A DNA stretch of 64,000 nt, taken from positions 1 to 64,000 of the forward strand of contig NZ_BAGF01000008.1 of NCBI RefSeq assembly GCF_000308755.1, in the 5' to 3' direction. Made by a program: the position numbers and the translations under genes. The notes under the pieces are model-generated. The model was not told where the DNA came from. It worked only from the letters and a program-made list of their open reading frames with translations, and ran no database searches. Numbering within the stretch: position 1 is the stretch's first letter; every line of letters starts with the position of its first letter. Source of the stretch: Nocardia pneumoniae NBRC 100136. GTDB taxonomy: Bacteria; Actinomycetota; Actinomycetes; Mycobacteriales; Mycobacteriaceae. Shown here piece after piece: positions 7,812 through 16,026 of the stretch.

Positions 7812-8354
7812 TCAGACCGAGCAGATCAACCCCAGCAGATCTCCGGATGAGATGAGGCGAACGTCGAAGTCCGCCTCGGTCAAGTACTCGGTGAGCTTGC
7901 CCGGAGCCGGTTTCGGACTGGTCGGCTCGGGGGCGTCGGCCGTGCCGTAGCCGTAGTACAGGCACAGTGTGCCGCCGGGCGCCAGGAGCCGCCGGATCAA
8001 AGCGAGTTCGGCACTGGGCTTTTTTGTCCAGAACAGATTGACGTTCACCGCCAGGATCTTGTCGAAACGCCTTGCCTCTGGCCCGATCTCGAACAGCAGC
8101 CGGTCCGGGTCCACGCTGGTCAGCTCGGCGTGCACCAAGCGGACCCGGCCCGAATCGAGTTCTGCGGCGTGCTTCTTACGCGCGCGGGCGATAGCCGTCG
8201 CGGAACGCTCGACGCCGACGATCGTCCCGTCGGTCACCTTTGCGGCAAGGCAGGCGATCGACTCGCTGGAACCCGGGCCGATCTCCAGGACCCGGTCGGC
8301 GGGACGCACGTCCATGGTCCGCACTATCCAGTTGAACCGCTGGTCGACTGCCAT
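7812..8354 (-). CDS. Class I SAM-dependent methyltransferase
   Basis: 180 residues with the glycine-rich SAM motif VLEIGPGSS near residue 23, an acidic residue after motif II (GVERS), LVHAELTSVD for motif III, and LLAPGGTLCLYYG after it. It is a small Rossmann methyltransferase of unknown substrate; no cyclization, N- or O-methyl specificity can be read. Its start lies beside repeat copy A3 and its end beside A2. Confidence 0.85.
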   Translation of the reverse strand: MAVDQRFNWIVRTMDVRPADRVLEIGPGSSESIACLAAKVTDGTIVGVERSATAIARARKKHAAELDSGRVRLVHAELTSVDPDRLLFEIGPEARRFDKILAVNVNLFWTKKPSAELALIRRLLAPGGTLCLYYGYGTADAPEPTSPKPAPGKLTEYLTEADFDVRLISSGDLLGLICSV

Positions 8355-8382
8355 CCTCGCAATTTACGACATGCCTGCATAC

Positions 8383-8476
8383 CGCTTTCGCGCGAAGCGA
8401 GACCGAGCATTACCGGATCGCAAGCCACAAGAAGGCCCGCGAACACGCAGCGCCGCAGGCGCCGCAGATCAAGCAT
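8383..8476 (+). repeat. Repeat family A, copy A3 (modules L and R)
   Basis: GCGAAGCGAGACCGAGCAT (8393-8411) followed by GCGAACACGCAGCGCCGCAG (8439-8458) matches the L and R modules of A1, with module M missing. The right end overlaps the stop codon of the acetyltransferase gene at 8469-8471. Confidence 0.8.
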
Positions 8477-9044
8477 CGAACTCGGCGGGCCAGCCGTCGG
8501 CGGGGCCGGGAGGATCGGTGCGCAGCCGGGCGGCGTACCAGTGGTCGCGGCGGCGGCCGCGCTGCATGCTGCCCAGCCGGGACATGCCTTCGTACCGGAA
8601 TCCGGCGCGGCGCACGACCGCGGCGGAGGCGTAGTTGCCGACGAACGCACGCCAGCTGATCCGCTCCAAGCCCAGCCCATCGGCGCGGAACCCGAAGTCG
8701 CACACCAGATTCACCGCCTGGGTCATCAGGCCGCGCGACCGCTGCGCTGGGGTGAGCCAGAATCCGATCTCGGCCGCGCTCTCGTCGCGTTCTCCGAGGC
8801 CGATCGTGCCGACGACCGGTCCGTCGGGACGCAGCCGCATGGCCCAGGTCGGGCTGCGAGCCGCCCAGCCGGGGATGACGACGTCCTCGATGAAGGTCAC
8901 CGCGTTCTCTCGCACGTACGGCACCGGGATGGTCACCCATTCCCCGATGGACGGCTCCTGGCAGCATTCGGTGATGGTGTCCACGTCGTCCATCGTCGGC
9001 GCCGACAGCCAGATCGTCCCGTTCGTCAGCACGTGATGGTCCAT
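8469..9044 (-). CDS. GNAT family N-acetyltransferase (RimJ/RimL type)
   Basis: 191 residues. IWLSAPTMDDVDTITECCQE at the N-terminus, the EIGFWLTPAQRSRGLMTQAV acetyl-CoA loop (Q/RxxGxx-type) and the ISWRAFVGNYASAAVVRRAGF strand fit RimJ/RimL-like acetyltransferases acting on N-terminal or small-molecule amines. Substrate unknown. The stop codon TGA (8469-8471) lies inside module R of repeat A3, at the same repeat position as the stop codon of the sensor kinase gene at 58940. Confidence 0.88.
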   Translation of the reverse strand: MDHHVLTNGTIWLSAPTMDDVDTITECCQEPSIGEWVTIPVPYVRENAVTFIEDVVIPGWAARSPTWAMRLRPDGPVVGTIGLGERDESAAEIGFWLTPAQRSRGLMTQAVNLVCDFGFRADGLGLERISWRAFVGNYASAAVVRRAGFRYEGMSRLGSMQRGRRRDHWYAARLRTDPPGPADGWPAEFDA

Positions 9045-9151
9045 CGGGCCATGCTGTCACAGACAGCCGCGCCGGATCATCCGGTTTATCCGTCACGACG
9101 CCCGGATACCGCTCGGGGGCCGTGCAGTGCAGGACCGTAGACTCCCTGGTG

Positions 9152-10063
9152 ATGGTTGCCGCGCTGCTTTCCGACCTGTTCGAGTCACATCGGGCGCACT
9201 TGCTCTCGGTCGCCTATCGGCTGACGGGCAGCGTCGGCGATGCCGAGGACGCGGTCCAGGAGAGCTGGTTGCGGCTGGCGGGCGCGCACCAGTCCGAGAT
9301 CGAGGATCTGCGGGCCTGGCTGACCACCGTGGTGAGCCGCATCTGCCTGGACCGTTTGCGTAGTGCGGCGGTGCGCCGGGAAAGCTATGTCGGCCAGTGG
9401 CTGCCCGAGCCCGTGGTCACCGCCCGCACGCCGTCGATCGCGCCGGACCCGCTGGAGGCGGTGGTGCGCAAACAGGAGTGCCGGTTCGCGGCAATGGTCG
9501 TGCTGGACACCCTGACGCCACCGCAGCGGGTGGCCTTCGTGCTGCACGAGGGACTCTCGGTGCCGTTCGACGAGATCGCCGACATTCTCGGCATCTCCGC
9601 CGACGCCGCACGTCAGCTGGCCGTGCGCGCCCGCAAGGCGGTGGCGCGGACGCCGCAGCCGGTGCCGGACGCCGAGCACGAGGAGGCAGTGCAGCGTTTT
9701 CTCGTCGCGCTCGGTTCCGGTGACGTGAACGCCGTTGCCGCGGCGCTGCACCCGGACGCGGTGATGATCGGCGACGCCAACGGCACCACGGCCACCGCGA
9801 TGAACGTGCTGCACGGCGCGGATCGGATCGCCCGTTTCTACTTGGGGCTGGTACGCAAGTACGGGCTCGAGGACGCGCCTTCGGTGTACGAATTCGCCTC
9901 GGTCAACGGGCAATTGGGCCTCGTGGTCGCCGGGCGTCCAGCGCAGGACGGTCGCGCGGGTTACCCCACGCGGGTTGTCGGTTTCACCGTCCGTGACGGG
10001 TTGGTCTGGGGGACTTACGATCTGGCGAATCCAGCCAAGCTGGGCGGGATTCGGCTGGGTTGA
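9152..10063 (+). CDS. ECF41-type RNA polymerase sigma factor (SigJ-like), first copy
   Basis: 303 residues: sigma region 2 (LFESHRAHLLSVAYRLTGSV ... DAEDAVQESWLRL), region 4 (LTPPQRVAFVLHEGLSVPFD, ISADAARQLAVRARKAV), then a ~110-residue SnoaL-like C-terminal extension (residues ~195-303). ECF41 factors carry this extension in place of a dedicated anti-sigma factor. TAGACT at 9138-9143 ends 8 nt before ATG 9152, so the start is taken there as leaderless (GTG 9149 is the alternative). No COE-type partner gene is adjacent, unlike the second copy at 12572. Confidence 0.9.
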   Translation: MVAALLSDLFESHRAHLLSVAYRLTGSVGDAEDAVQESWLRLAGAHQSEIEDLRAWLTTVVSRICLDRLRSAAVRRESYVGQWLPEPVVTARTPSIAPDPLEAVVRKQECRFAAMVVLDTLTPPQRVAFVLHEGLSVPFDEIADILGISADAARQLAVRARKAVARTPQPVPDAEHEEAVQRFLVALGSGDVNAVAAALHPDAVMIGDANGTTATAMNVLHGADRIARFYLGLVRKYGLEDAPSVYEFASVNGQLGLVVAGRPAQDGRAGYPTRVVGFTVRDGLVWGTYDLANPAKLGGIRLG

Positions 10064-10365
10064 GCGCACCCGCCGGTCGACGACCGAGACGTGCGAGTCG
10101 GAGCCGGGCTCAACCCGTCGAGGATGCGGAGTCACGGCCGGTCGGACGGCGACCGACGAGTTCGTGACCGGATCGGGCACGAAGGCCGCACGGAAATGCA
10201 GTTCGGACGGCGGGCCGATTGGGGCGGAAATTTGTAAACGTGTCGTTTTCTCAATATCCCGGCGTCTTGTGGCCTGAAACATGGCGAGGCTGGCTGCGTT
10301 GGAGCAACGGACAATCTCGCCGATAAATGCTCTGGTCACCCCCTATATGGGCGGGTGGCTACCAC

Positions 10366-10396
10366 TTGGCAACGATTGTCACTCCTGGACTAGTCT
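10366..10396 (+). promoter_or_regulatory. Promoter of aminotransferase gene, within a 339-bp intergenic region
   Basis: TTGGCA (10366-10371) and TAGTCT (10391-10396) with a 19-bp spacer end 6 nt before ATG 10403, predicting a leaderless mRNA. In the remaining gap (10064-10402) the only other structure seen is the palindrome AAACG-TGT-CGTTT at 10236-10248, of unknown function. Confidence 0.6.
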
Positions 10397-10402
10397 CCGA
10401 AT

Positions 10403-11569
10403 ATGCCCTCGCGACCCCAGACCGTTGCCCGCCTGCGCCCCTTCGCCTCGACGATCTTCGCCGAGATGACCGAACTCGCCGTCCGGCACGACGCGGTCAA
10501 CCTCGGCCAGGGATTTCCCGACACCGATGGGCCCGCGAGCATGCTGGAGGTGGCCCGCCGCGCCATCGCCGAAGGCCACAACCAGTACCCGCCCGGGCGG
10601 GGCGTGCCGGTGCTGCGCCGAGCCGTCGCCGACGACCGCGCCCGGCGCTACGGGACCGTCTACGACCCGGACACGCAGGTGCTGGTGACGGTGGGCGCGA
10701 CGGAGGCGATCAGCGCCGCGGTGCTCGGCCTGGTCGAGCCGGGCGAGGAGGTCGTGCTGATCGAGCCCTACTACGACTCCTACGCCGCCGCGGTGGCGCT
10801 GGCCGGTGCTCGGCGGCGCACGGCCAAACTGGTGGCCGACGGTGACCGATTCGTCCTCGACCTGGACAGCCTGCGCGCCGCGATCACCCCGGCGACCCGG
10901 ATGCTGATCGTCAACTCGCCGCACAACCCGACCGGCACGGTGCTCGGCCGTCACGACCTCGAGGCGATCGCCGAGATCGCCTGTGAGCGTGACATTCTGG
11001 TGCTCACCGACGAGGTCTACGAACACCTGGTCTACGACGGCGCCGAGCACATCAGCTTGGCCACCCTGCCGGGCATGGCCGAGCGCACGATCGTGGTGTC
11101 CAGCGCGGCAAAGACTTTCAGTGTCACGGGATGGAAGACCGGCTGGGCGTGCGGCCCCACCGACCTGATCGACGGCGTGCTCGCGGCCAAACAGTTCCTG
11201 ACTTTCGTGGCCGGTGGGCCGTTCCAGCCCGCGGTCGCGCACGCGATCAACCATGAGCTGGGTTGGGTCGCGAAGTTGCGGGATACGTTGTCCGAGAAGC
11301 GCCTCAGCCTCTCCGCGGCGCTGGCCGACACCGGGCTCGGCGTGCGGACCAGCGCGGGCGGCTACTTCGTCTGCGCCGACATCACTCCCCTCGGCGCCGC
11401 CGACGGCCTGGCGTTCTGCCGGGAACTGCCGAAGCGGCTCGGCGTCGCGGCGGTGCCGGTCAGCGTGTTCGCCGACGACACCGCCGCCTGGAACCACCTG
11501 GTGCGTTTCACCTTCTGCAAGCGCGACGAAACGCTGGAGGAGGGTGTCCGCCGGTTGCGCAAGGGCTGA
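10403..11569 (+). CDS. PLP-dependent class I/II aminotransferase (DapC-like)
   Basis: 388 residues. VNLGQGFPDTDGP at the N-terminus, the NSPHNPTGTVL loop, LTDEVYEHLVYDG, and the Schiff-base lysine Lys237 in SSAAKTFSVTGWKTGW define a fold-type I aminotransferase. As recalled, it corresponds in order and length to M. tuberculosis Rv0858c (DapC, N-succinyldiaminopimelate aminotransferase, lysine/peptidoglycan synthesis). The same subgroup includes methionine and kynurenine aminotransferases, so the substrate is not certain. Transcribed from its own leaderless promoter. Confidence 0.9.
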   Translation: MPSRPQTVARLRPFASTIFAEMTELAVRHDAVNLGQGFPDTDGPASMLEVARRAIAEGHNQYPPGRGVPVLRRAVADDRARRYGTVYDPDTQVLVTVGATEAISAAVLGLVEPGEEVVLIEPYYDSYAAAVALAGARRRTAKLVADGDRFVLDLDSLRAAITPATRMLIVNSPHNPTGTVLGRHDLEAIAEIACERDILVLTDEVYEHLVYDGAEHISLATLPGMAERTIVVSSAAKTFSVTGWKTGWACGPTDLIDGVLAAKQFLTFVAGGPFQPAVAHAINHELGWVAKLRDTLSEKRLSLSAALADTGLGVRTSAGGYFVCADITPLGAADGLAFCRELPKRLGVAAVPVSVFADDTAAWNHLVRFTFCKRDETLEEGVRRLRKG

Positions 11570-11581
11570 TTGCCGGGGAGC

Positions 11582-11618
11582 GGTATCGGCGGCCGCCGCG
11601 AAGCCGGACGCCGATACC
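11582..11618. terminator. Bidirectional terminator-like hairpin
   Basis: GGTATCGGCG (11582-11591) pairs perfectly with CGCCGATACC (11609-11618) around a 17-nt loop, in the 56-bp gap between the convergent aminotransferase and hydrolase genes. No U-tract on either side. Confidence 0.5.
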
Positions 11619-11625
11619 TGTCCGG

Positions 11626-12381
11626 TCAGGCCGGTGACGTATCGGCCCTGCCGAGATGCCGAACGAAGAACCGGATCGCGCTGTCTACCTCGAACCTGGG
11701 CACGTCGCCATGCCCGCCCGCGTTGGCGTGCAACGTCTTTTCCTTCGAAGCGAACGCGTCGAACAACGCCAGGCCGGATCGACGGTCGACCAGCTCGTCG
11801 TCCCACTGGAGCAGGAATTCGATCGGGACGGTGATCCGTGCCGCGGCCTCGGTCAGTGCTTCATGCCCGAGACAACCGAAGACCGCCGCGGTGATCCTGG
11901 GTTCGACCGCCGTCAACGGCACCCCGATGCCGGTGCCCTGCATGATGCCCCAGAAGCCGACCGGCCCTTCGGGGCCGATCTGCGGCAGTTCCCGCAAGGC
12001 GTCGAGGGTGGACTGCCATTCCGGGACGGCACGTTCGGCCAGGGAGGTGTGCAATCCGGCGATGATCGTGCCGATCGGCTCGCCCGCCGCCTGCGCGCAC
12101 CGTAAGGCGGCGATGTGCTGTTCGTCGGCCGCCGTGCGGGGTCGGTCGCCATGTCCGGGTGCGTCGATCGCGGCGACGTGGAAACCGCAGTCGGTGACGA
12201 AGCGGTGCGCACGGCCAAGGATTCCCGGTGCTCTCTTGTGCTGGCCGCCACCGTGCGCCATCAAAACCAGTGGCGCGTGATCGGAGCCCGATGCGGGCGA
12301 CCAGAGCACTCCGGGGACCTCACCCACAGTGAAGTCGCGCTCGACGACACCGTTCGACGATGTCTCCGCAGTGAAATGCAT
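11626..12381 (-). CDS. Alpha/beta-hydrolase family protein lacking the nucleophile serine
   Basis: 251 residues with a dienelactone-hydrolase-like layout: LVLMAHGGGQHK oxyanion-hole region, IDAPGHGDRP, the nucleophile elbow region GFWGIMQGTGIGVPL near 144-158, an acid in LLQWDDELVDRR and a late His in NAGGHGDVP. In related proteins the elbow reads as GxSxG; here position 147 is Met (codon ATG, 11941-11943), so the catalytic serine is absent although the acid and His remain. Either the protein is not a hydrolase or another residue serves. The neighbouring genes do not suggest a pathway. Confidence 0.8.
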   Translation of the reverse strand: MHFTAETSSNGVVERDFTVGEVPGVLWSPASGSDHAPLVLMAHGGGQHKRAPGILGRAHRFVTDCGFHVAAIDAPGHGDRPRTAADEQHIAALRCAQAAGEPIGTIIAGLHTSLAERAVPEWQSTLDALRELPQIGPEGPVGFWGIMQGTGIGVPLTAVEPRITAAVFGCLGHEALTEAAARITVPIEFLLQWDDELVDRRSGLALFDAFASKEKTLHANAGGHGDVPRFEVDSAIRFFVRHLGRADTSPA

Positions 12382-12571
12382 AGGTTGTTGCCTTTCGAGA
12401 TTGCCTTCGCGGCGCTCCCGGCGACACCTATGTCAATCGCCCAACCGTGAAGAAGATGGGGAGCACCCGATCGTTACAGCGTTGATGGGTCTCACCTCCT
12501 CGCGTGATGTCACGGACCCACGCACGCTACCAGCTGGAAGGTCTTCCCGCGCAACCTTTTCTCGCGCTCCT

Positions 12572-13468
12572 TCAGCGCAGGGTGAGTGGGGTCTCGGTTT
12601 CGACGCGGGTCAGCTTCTCCGGGTTGCGGACGTAGTACATGCCGGTGATGCGGCCGTCCTCGACGCGAACCGTCATGACACCGTCGAACTCGCCGTCCAC
12701 GCGCAGAGCGAGTGCCGGGTTGCCGTTGACCACGGTGGGCTCGGTGGTGACGGCCACTTCGGTCCTACGGAGGCCGCCGACCAGGTAGCGGACCACTTTG
12801 TCGGCGCCGAGGATCGGCCGCAGCGCGGCCCGTTTGACGCCGCCGCCGTCGCTGACCAGGACGACGTGCGGGGCGAGTATGTCGAGCAGGTCTTGGGGGT
12901 CGCCGGTGTCGAGCGCGCGGCGGAACGACTCCAGCGCCGCTCGCGTCTGGCTCGGGGCGACCACCTGGCGGGGGCGGCGGGCGTCGACGTGCCTGCGGGC
13001 GCGGTGCGCGATCTGGCGGACCGCCGCGGGAGTCTTGTCGACGGCGGCCGCGATCTCGTCGTAGCCGATGTCGAAGACCTCGCGCAGCACGAAGACCGCC
13101 CGCTCGGTGGGTGAGAGCGTCTCGAGCACCAGCATCAACGCCATCGACATGCTCTCGGCGAGCTCGACGTCCTCGGCCACGTCCGGCGTGGTGAGCAGCG
13201 GCTCGGGCAGCCAGGGACCGACGTACGCCTCCTTGCGGCGCTTCATGGTGCGCAGCCGGTTGAGCGCTTGTCTGGTCGTGATCCGGACCAGGTAGGCGCG
13301 CTCGTCGTGCACCTGCTGCGCGTCGACCGCCACCCAGCGCAGCCAGGTTTCCTGGAGGACGTCTTCGGCGTCGGCGGCCGATCCGAGCATCTCGTAGGCG
13401 ACGGTGAAGAGCAGGTTGCGGTGGGCGACGAACCTGTCGGTCGCCGAGTTGGTGGCATCGTCGTTCAT
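12572..13468 (-). CDS. ECF41-type RNA polymerase sigma factor (SigJ-like), second copy
   Basis: 298 residues: sigma region 2 (FTVAYEMLGSAADAEDVLQE), region 4 (LSPTERAVFVLREVFDIGYD, AAVRQIAHRARRH) and a SnoaL-like C-terminal domain ending with YYVRNPEKLTRVE, all typical of ECF41. ATG 13468 is chosen; the open frame upstream is not sigma-like and contains the promoter. It lies directly downstream of a FAD oxidoreductase gene on the same strand, the usual ECF41-COE pairing, and both genes have the same promoter sequence (see 13503 and 14830), pointing to autoregulation. Confidence 0.93.
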   Translation of the reverse strand: MNDDATNSATDRFVAHRNLLFTVAYEMLGSAADAEDVLQETWLRWVAVDAQQVHDERAYLVRITTRQALNRLRTMKRRKEAYVGPWLPEPLLTTPDVAEDVELAESMSMALMLVLETLSPTERAVFVLREVFDIGYDEIAAAVDKTPAAVRQIAHRARRHVDARRPRQVVAPSQTRAALESFRRALDTGDPQDLLDILAPHVVLVSDGGGVKRAALRPILGADKVVRYLVGGLRRTEVAVTTEPTVVNGNPALALRVDGEFDGVMTVRVEDGRITGMYYVRNPEKLTRVETETPLTLR

Positions 13469-13502
13469 CTCGGTCCTAGTTTGCTGGTAGCCGTCGAGAG
13501 TT

Positions 13503-13531
13503 GAGACACCGCCCGGCGCACGGCTGTGACA
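13503..13531 (-). promoter_or_regulatory. ECF41-type promoter of sigma gene (autoregulation)
   Basis: On the reverse strand TGTCACA (13525-13531) is followed after 14 bp by GGTGTCTC (13503-13510), 34 nt before ATG 13468. TGTCACA is the known ECF41 -35 motif. The same TGTCAC-N16-GTGTCTC arrangement occurs before the oxidoreductase gene. Confidence 0.7.
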
Positions 13532-13597
13532 CGTCCAGGCCCTGCGGGGACGCCGCCACACGACACGCGGCGCAGATATCGGCGACCGACACGTGGC

Positions 13598-14797
13598 TCA
13601 TGCTGCCCGATCGGCGGTGAACGCTTGCTCGCCCTTGGCCTCCAGCAGTTCTTTGCGCTTGTCGTCCTTGGCCCACCAGGTGCGCACACCGGGCTTGCGT
13701 GCTTCGTACCCGAGCTGCCAGACGGTACTCCAGCACACGAGTTCCTTGACCTTCGCGCCCGGCCAGCCGCCGAGGTAGTGCTTGTTGGCGGTGTCGTGCT
13801 TGTCGGAGAACTGGAAGATGCCGGCGCGACGGCCGAGGCTGATGCACTGCCCGGCGAACCCGACGTCGATGGTCGCGGGCCGCTTGCCCGCGATCCGGCT
13901 GAGCACGGTCTCGGCGGCCTGCGGGCCCAGCTGGACGGCGGACTGGCAGCCCATCCGGAACGGCAGGCCCGACGGCGCCGCGGAATCTCCGGCCGCGACG
14001 ATCCGCGCATCGTCCACGCTGGTCAACGTCTCGTCGGTGCGCAGACGGCCCGCGGCGTCGGTGCTCAGCCCGCTACGCGCGGCCAGGTCCGGCACACCGA
14101 ACCCGGCGGTCCAGATGGTCACCGCGCTCCGCAGCGTGTGGCCGCCACTGAGCCGCACGGTATCGCCCGTCACGGCCGTGACTTTCGACTCGCCGCCTTC
14201 CAGCACGGTCACTCCGAGCTCGGCCAGCCGCTTGGCGACCACTCGTCGACCGCGAGGGTGCAGATACGGGCCGAGCACTCCGCCGCACACCAGGGTTACG
14301 TGGCGACCCTGCTCGGCCAGCTCGGCGGCGGTCTCGATACCGGTGGGACCGGCTCCGACAACCGTCACCGCGGCCGTGGCGGGCGCGGCGTCGAGGACCG
14401 GCCGCAGCCGCTGCGCATCCTCCAGAGTGGCGATCGGATACGCGAACTCGGCCGCTCCCGGCACGCGCGGGTCGGCGCCGCCGCTGCCCACCGCGTAGAT
14501 CAGGTAGTCGTAGCCGACCGTGCCGCCGCCCGCCAACTCCACGCTGCGCCCGCCCGCGTCGATCCGTGTCACGGTGTCGACCACCAGCCGCACGCGCTCG
14601 CTCAACACCTTTCCGTAGTCCGCGACCGCGTCGTACGTTCCGGCCACCAGTTGGTGCAGGCGGATCCGCTCGACGAAGTTCGGACGCGGGTTGATCAGCG
14701 TCACGGTCACGTCGTCGCGCTGCGTCAGTCGATTGGCCGCCATCACACCGGCGTATCCGCCGCCGATCACGACAACATCGGCGATGTTCTCGGTCAT
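13598..14797 (-). CDS. NAD(P)/FAD-dependent oxidoreductase (NDH-2-like), ECF41 partner
   Basis: 399 residues. FAD-binding VVVIGGGYAGVMAA at the N-terminus, a second Rossmann motif VTVVGAGPTGIETAAELAEQ near 145, and ARIVAAGDSAAPSGLPFRMG near 290 (flavin-binding ATG/GD motif) place it among type II NADH dehydrogenase/ferredoxin-reductase-like enzymes. Such oxidoreductases are one of the three COE protein types commonly encoded next to ECF41 sigma factors. The sigma gene follows 129 bp downstream on the same strand, and both are preceded by the same promoter motif. Electron acceptor and physiological role are unknown. Confidence 0.9.
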   Translation of the reverse strand: MTENIADVVVIGGGYAGVMAANRLTQRDDVTVTLINPRPNFVERIRLHQLVAGTYDAVADYGKVLSERVRLVVDTVTRIDAGGRSVELAGGGTVGYDYLIYAVGSGGADPRVPGAAEFAYPIATLEDAQRLRPVLDAAPATAAVTVVGAGPTGIETAAELAEQGRHVTLVCGGVLGPYLHPRGRRVVAKRLAELGVTVLEGGESKVTAVTGDTVRLSGGHTLRSAVTIWTAGFGVPDLAARSGLSTDAAGRLRTDETLTSVDDARIVAAGDSAAPSGLPFRMGCQSAVQLGPQAAETVLSRIAGKRPATIDVGFAGQCISLGRRAGIFQFSDKHDTANKHYLGGWPGAKVKELVCWSTVWQLGYEARKPGVRTWWAKDDKRKELLEAKGEQAFTADRAA

Positions 14798-14829
14798 GGT
14801 GTCTCCTTCGTTCGAGGGGGTCGGACAGG

Positions 14830-14858
14830 AGACACCGCGTGGTCGATTGCCGTGACAG
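14830..14858 (-). promoter_or_regulatory. ECF41-type promoter of oxidoreductase gene
   Basis: On the reverse strand TGTCACG (14852-14858) and GGTGTCTC (14830-14837) are separated by 14 bp, 32 nt before ATG 14797. Spacing and the GCGGTGTCTC end are identical to the promoter of the sigma gene at 13503-13531. Confidence 0.7.
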
Positions 14859-14862
14859 TGTT

Positions 14863-14878
14863 GTGAGGTAGATCACTA
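14863..14878. promoter_or_regulatory. CRP-like site
   Basis: TGTGAGGTAGATCACT matches TGTGA-N6-TCACA with one mismatch, just upstream of the ECF41-type promoter of the oxidoreductase gene. A near-twin is at 43863-43878. Confidence 0.4.
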
Positions 14879-15037
14879 TGCGGCGGCTCGTACGCGGCTT
14901 CGGATGGGCGACGTAATCGCCGAGCATGCGAGCAGACTCAGCTCGCGGATCTGCATGGCGACCTTGCCCGACCACTACGCTGCGCACCCTGTTCGGGACA
15001 CCGAGATCGTCGGGTCGGCAGTCGATTCGACGGCGGG

Positions 15038-15682
15038 TCAGGCGGGCACGGGGCGAGCGCGGTCGGTAGCAAGAAGCGCGGCGATCGCGCCGAGCATGGT
15101 GCCGGTGATGTAGCGCTGGGTGCGCAGCCACAGAGGCCGCTTGGTGAGGAAGGTCGCGAGGCCGCCCGCACCGAGGACGATCAGTCCGTTGACGGTGAGC
15201 GCCACGGCGATCTGCACCGCCCCCAGGCATAGACTCTGCAACCACACCTTGCCGTGGTCGGGCGTCACGAACTGCGGAATCAACGCCATGTACATGATCG
15301 CGATCTTCGGATTCAGCAGATTGGTGACCAACCCCATCGTGAACAGCCGTCGCGTCGGATCAGCCGACAGCGCCGTGGGAGCGAACACCGAAACCCCACC
15401 CGGCCGCAACGCCTGCCACGCAAGCCACCCCAGATAAGCCGCCCCAGCCAGCTTCACCGCCAGATACAACCCCGGCACCACCGCGAACACCGCCGTGATC
15501 CCGGCAGTAGCCGCCGCGAGATAAACCCCGAACCCAGCCGCCACCCCACCCAACGACACCAGCCCGGCCCGCCGCCCCTGCGACACCGTCCGCGACACCA
15601 GATACATCATGTTCGGCCCCGGCGTGAGCACCATCCCCAACGCCGCCACCGCAACCCCAACCACCGCCGCCATCTCGATCAT
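15038..15682 (-). CDS. LysE/RhtB family amino-acid exporter
   Basis: About 214 residues with six predicted membrane segments and the N-terminal LTPGPNMMYLVSRTVSQGRR motif of LysE/RhtB exporters; a later NLLNPKIAIMYMALIPQF is also diagnostic. ATG 15682 (MIEMAAVVGVAVAALG) begins right at the first membrane segment; the open frame continues to 15763 but the extra residues are hydrophilic and unlike the family. Substrate not determinable. A second family member is at 20687. Confidence 0.9.
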   Translation of the reverse strand: MIEMAAVVGVAVAALGMVLTPGPNMMYLVSRTVSQGRRAGLVSLGGVAAGFGVYLAAATAGITAVFAVVPGLYLAVKLAGAAYLGWLAWQALRPGGVSVFAPTALSADPTRRLFTMGLVTNLLNPKIAIMYMALIPQFVTPDHGKVWLQSLCLGAVQIAVALTVNGLIVLGAGGLATFLTKRPLWLRTQRYITGTMLGAIAALLATDRARPVPA

Positions 15683-15819
15683 GCCCCCGATCCTCACCTG
15701 TCCCGCTCCCCGCCGTCTCGGTCCAGTTGACGGTTGCTGGTCGTTCAGAGACTGATACGACAACAGGCGGCCGGAGGATCAGTGCAGGGTTCGACGTGCG
15801 GGGCTTCGTGCCTCTGTGC

Positions 15820-16026
15820 TCATGGCTGCCGGAACTTTCCATCGGCTACGCCAGCGGCGAAAGCCTCCCACTCGCCGGGCGCGAATACCAGCGCCGGGCC
15901 GGTGGGGTTCTTCGAGTCCCGAACTCCGACGCGCCCGTCGTCAAGAAACGCCACCTCGACGCAGTCGCCATGTCCTCCGCTATGGCTGCTCTTGAACCAC
16001 TTTGCGCCGGACAGGTCGGTGTTCAC
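15820..16026 (-). CDS. DUF397 domain protein (regulator partner)
   Basis: 68 residues with the DUF397 pattern: WFKSSHSGGHGDCVEVAFLD, VGVRDSKNPTGPALVFAPGEW. These small proteins are encoded next to XRE-type regulators in actinomycetes and are thought to modulate or be controlled by them (also described as toxin-antitoxin-like). Its start overlaps the stop of the XRE gene by 4 bp (ATGA), so the two are translationally coupled. Confidence 0.92.
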   Translation of the reverse strand: MNTDLSGAKWFKSSHSGGHGDCVEVAFLDDGRVGVRDSKNPTGPALVFAPGEWEAFAAGVADGKFRQP

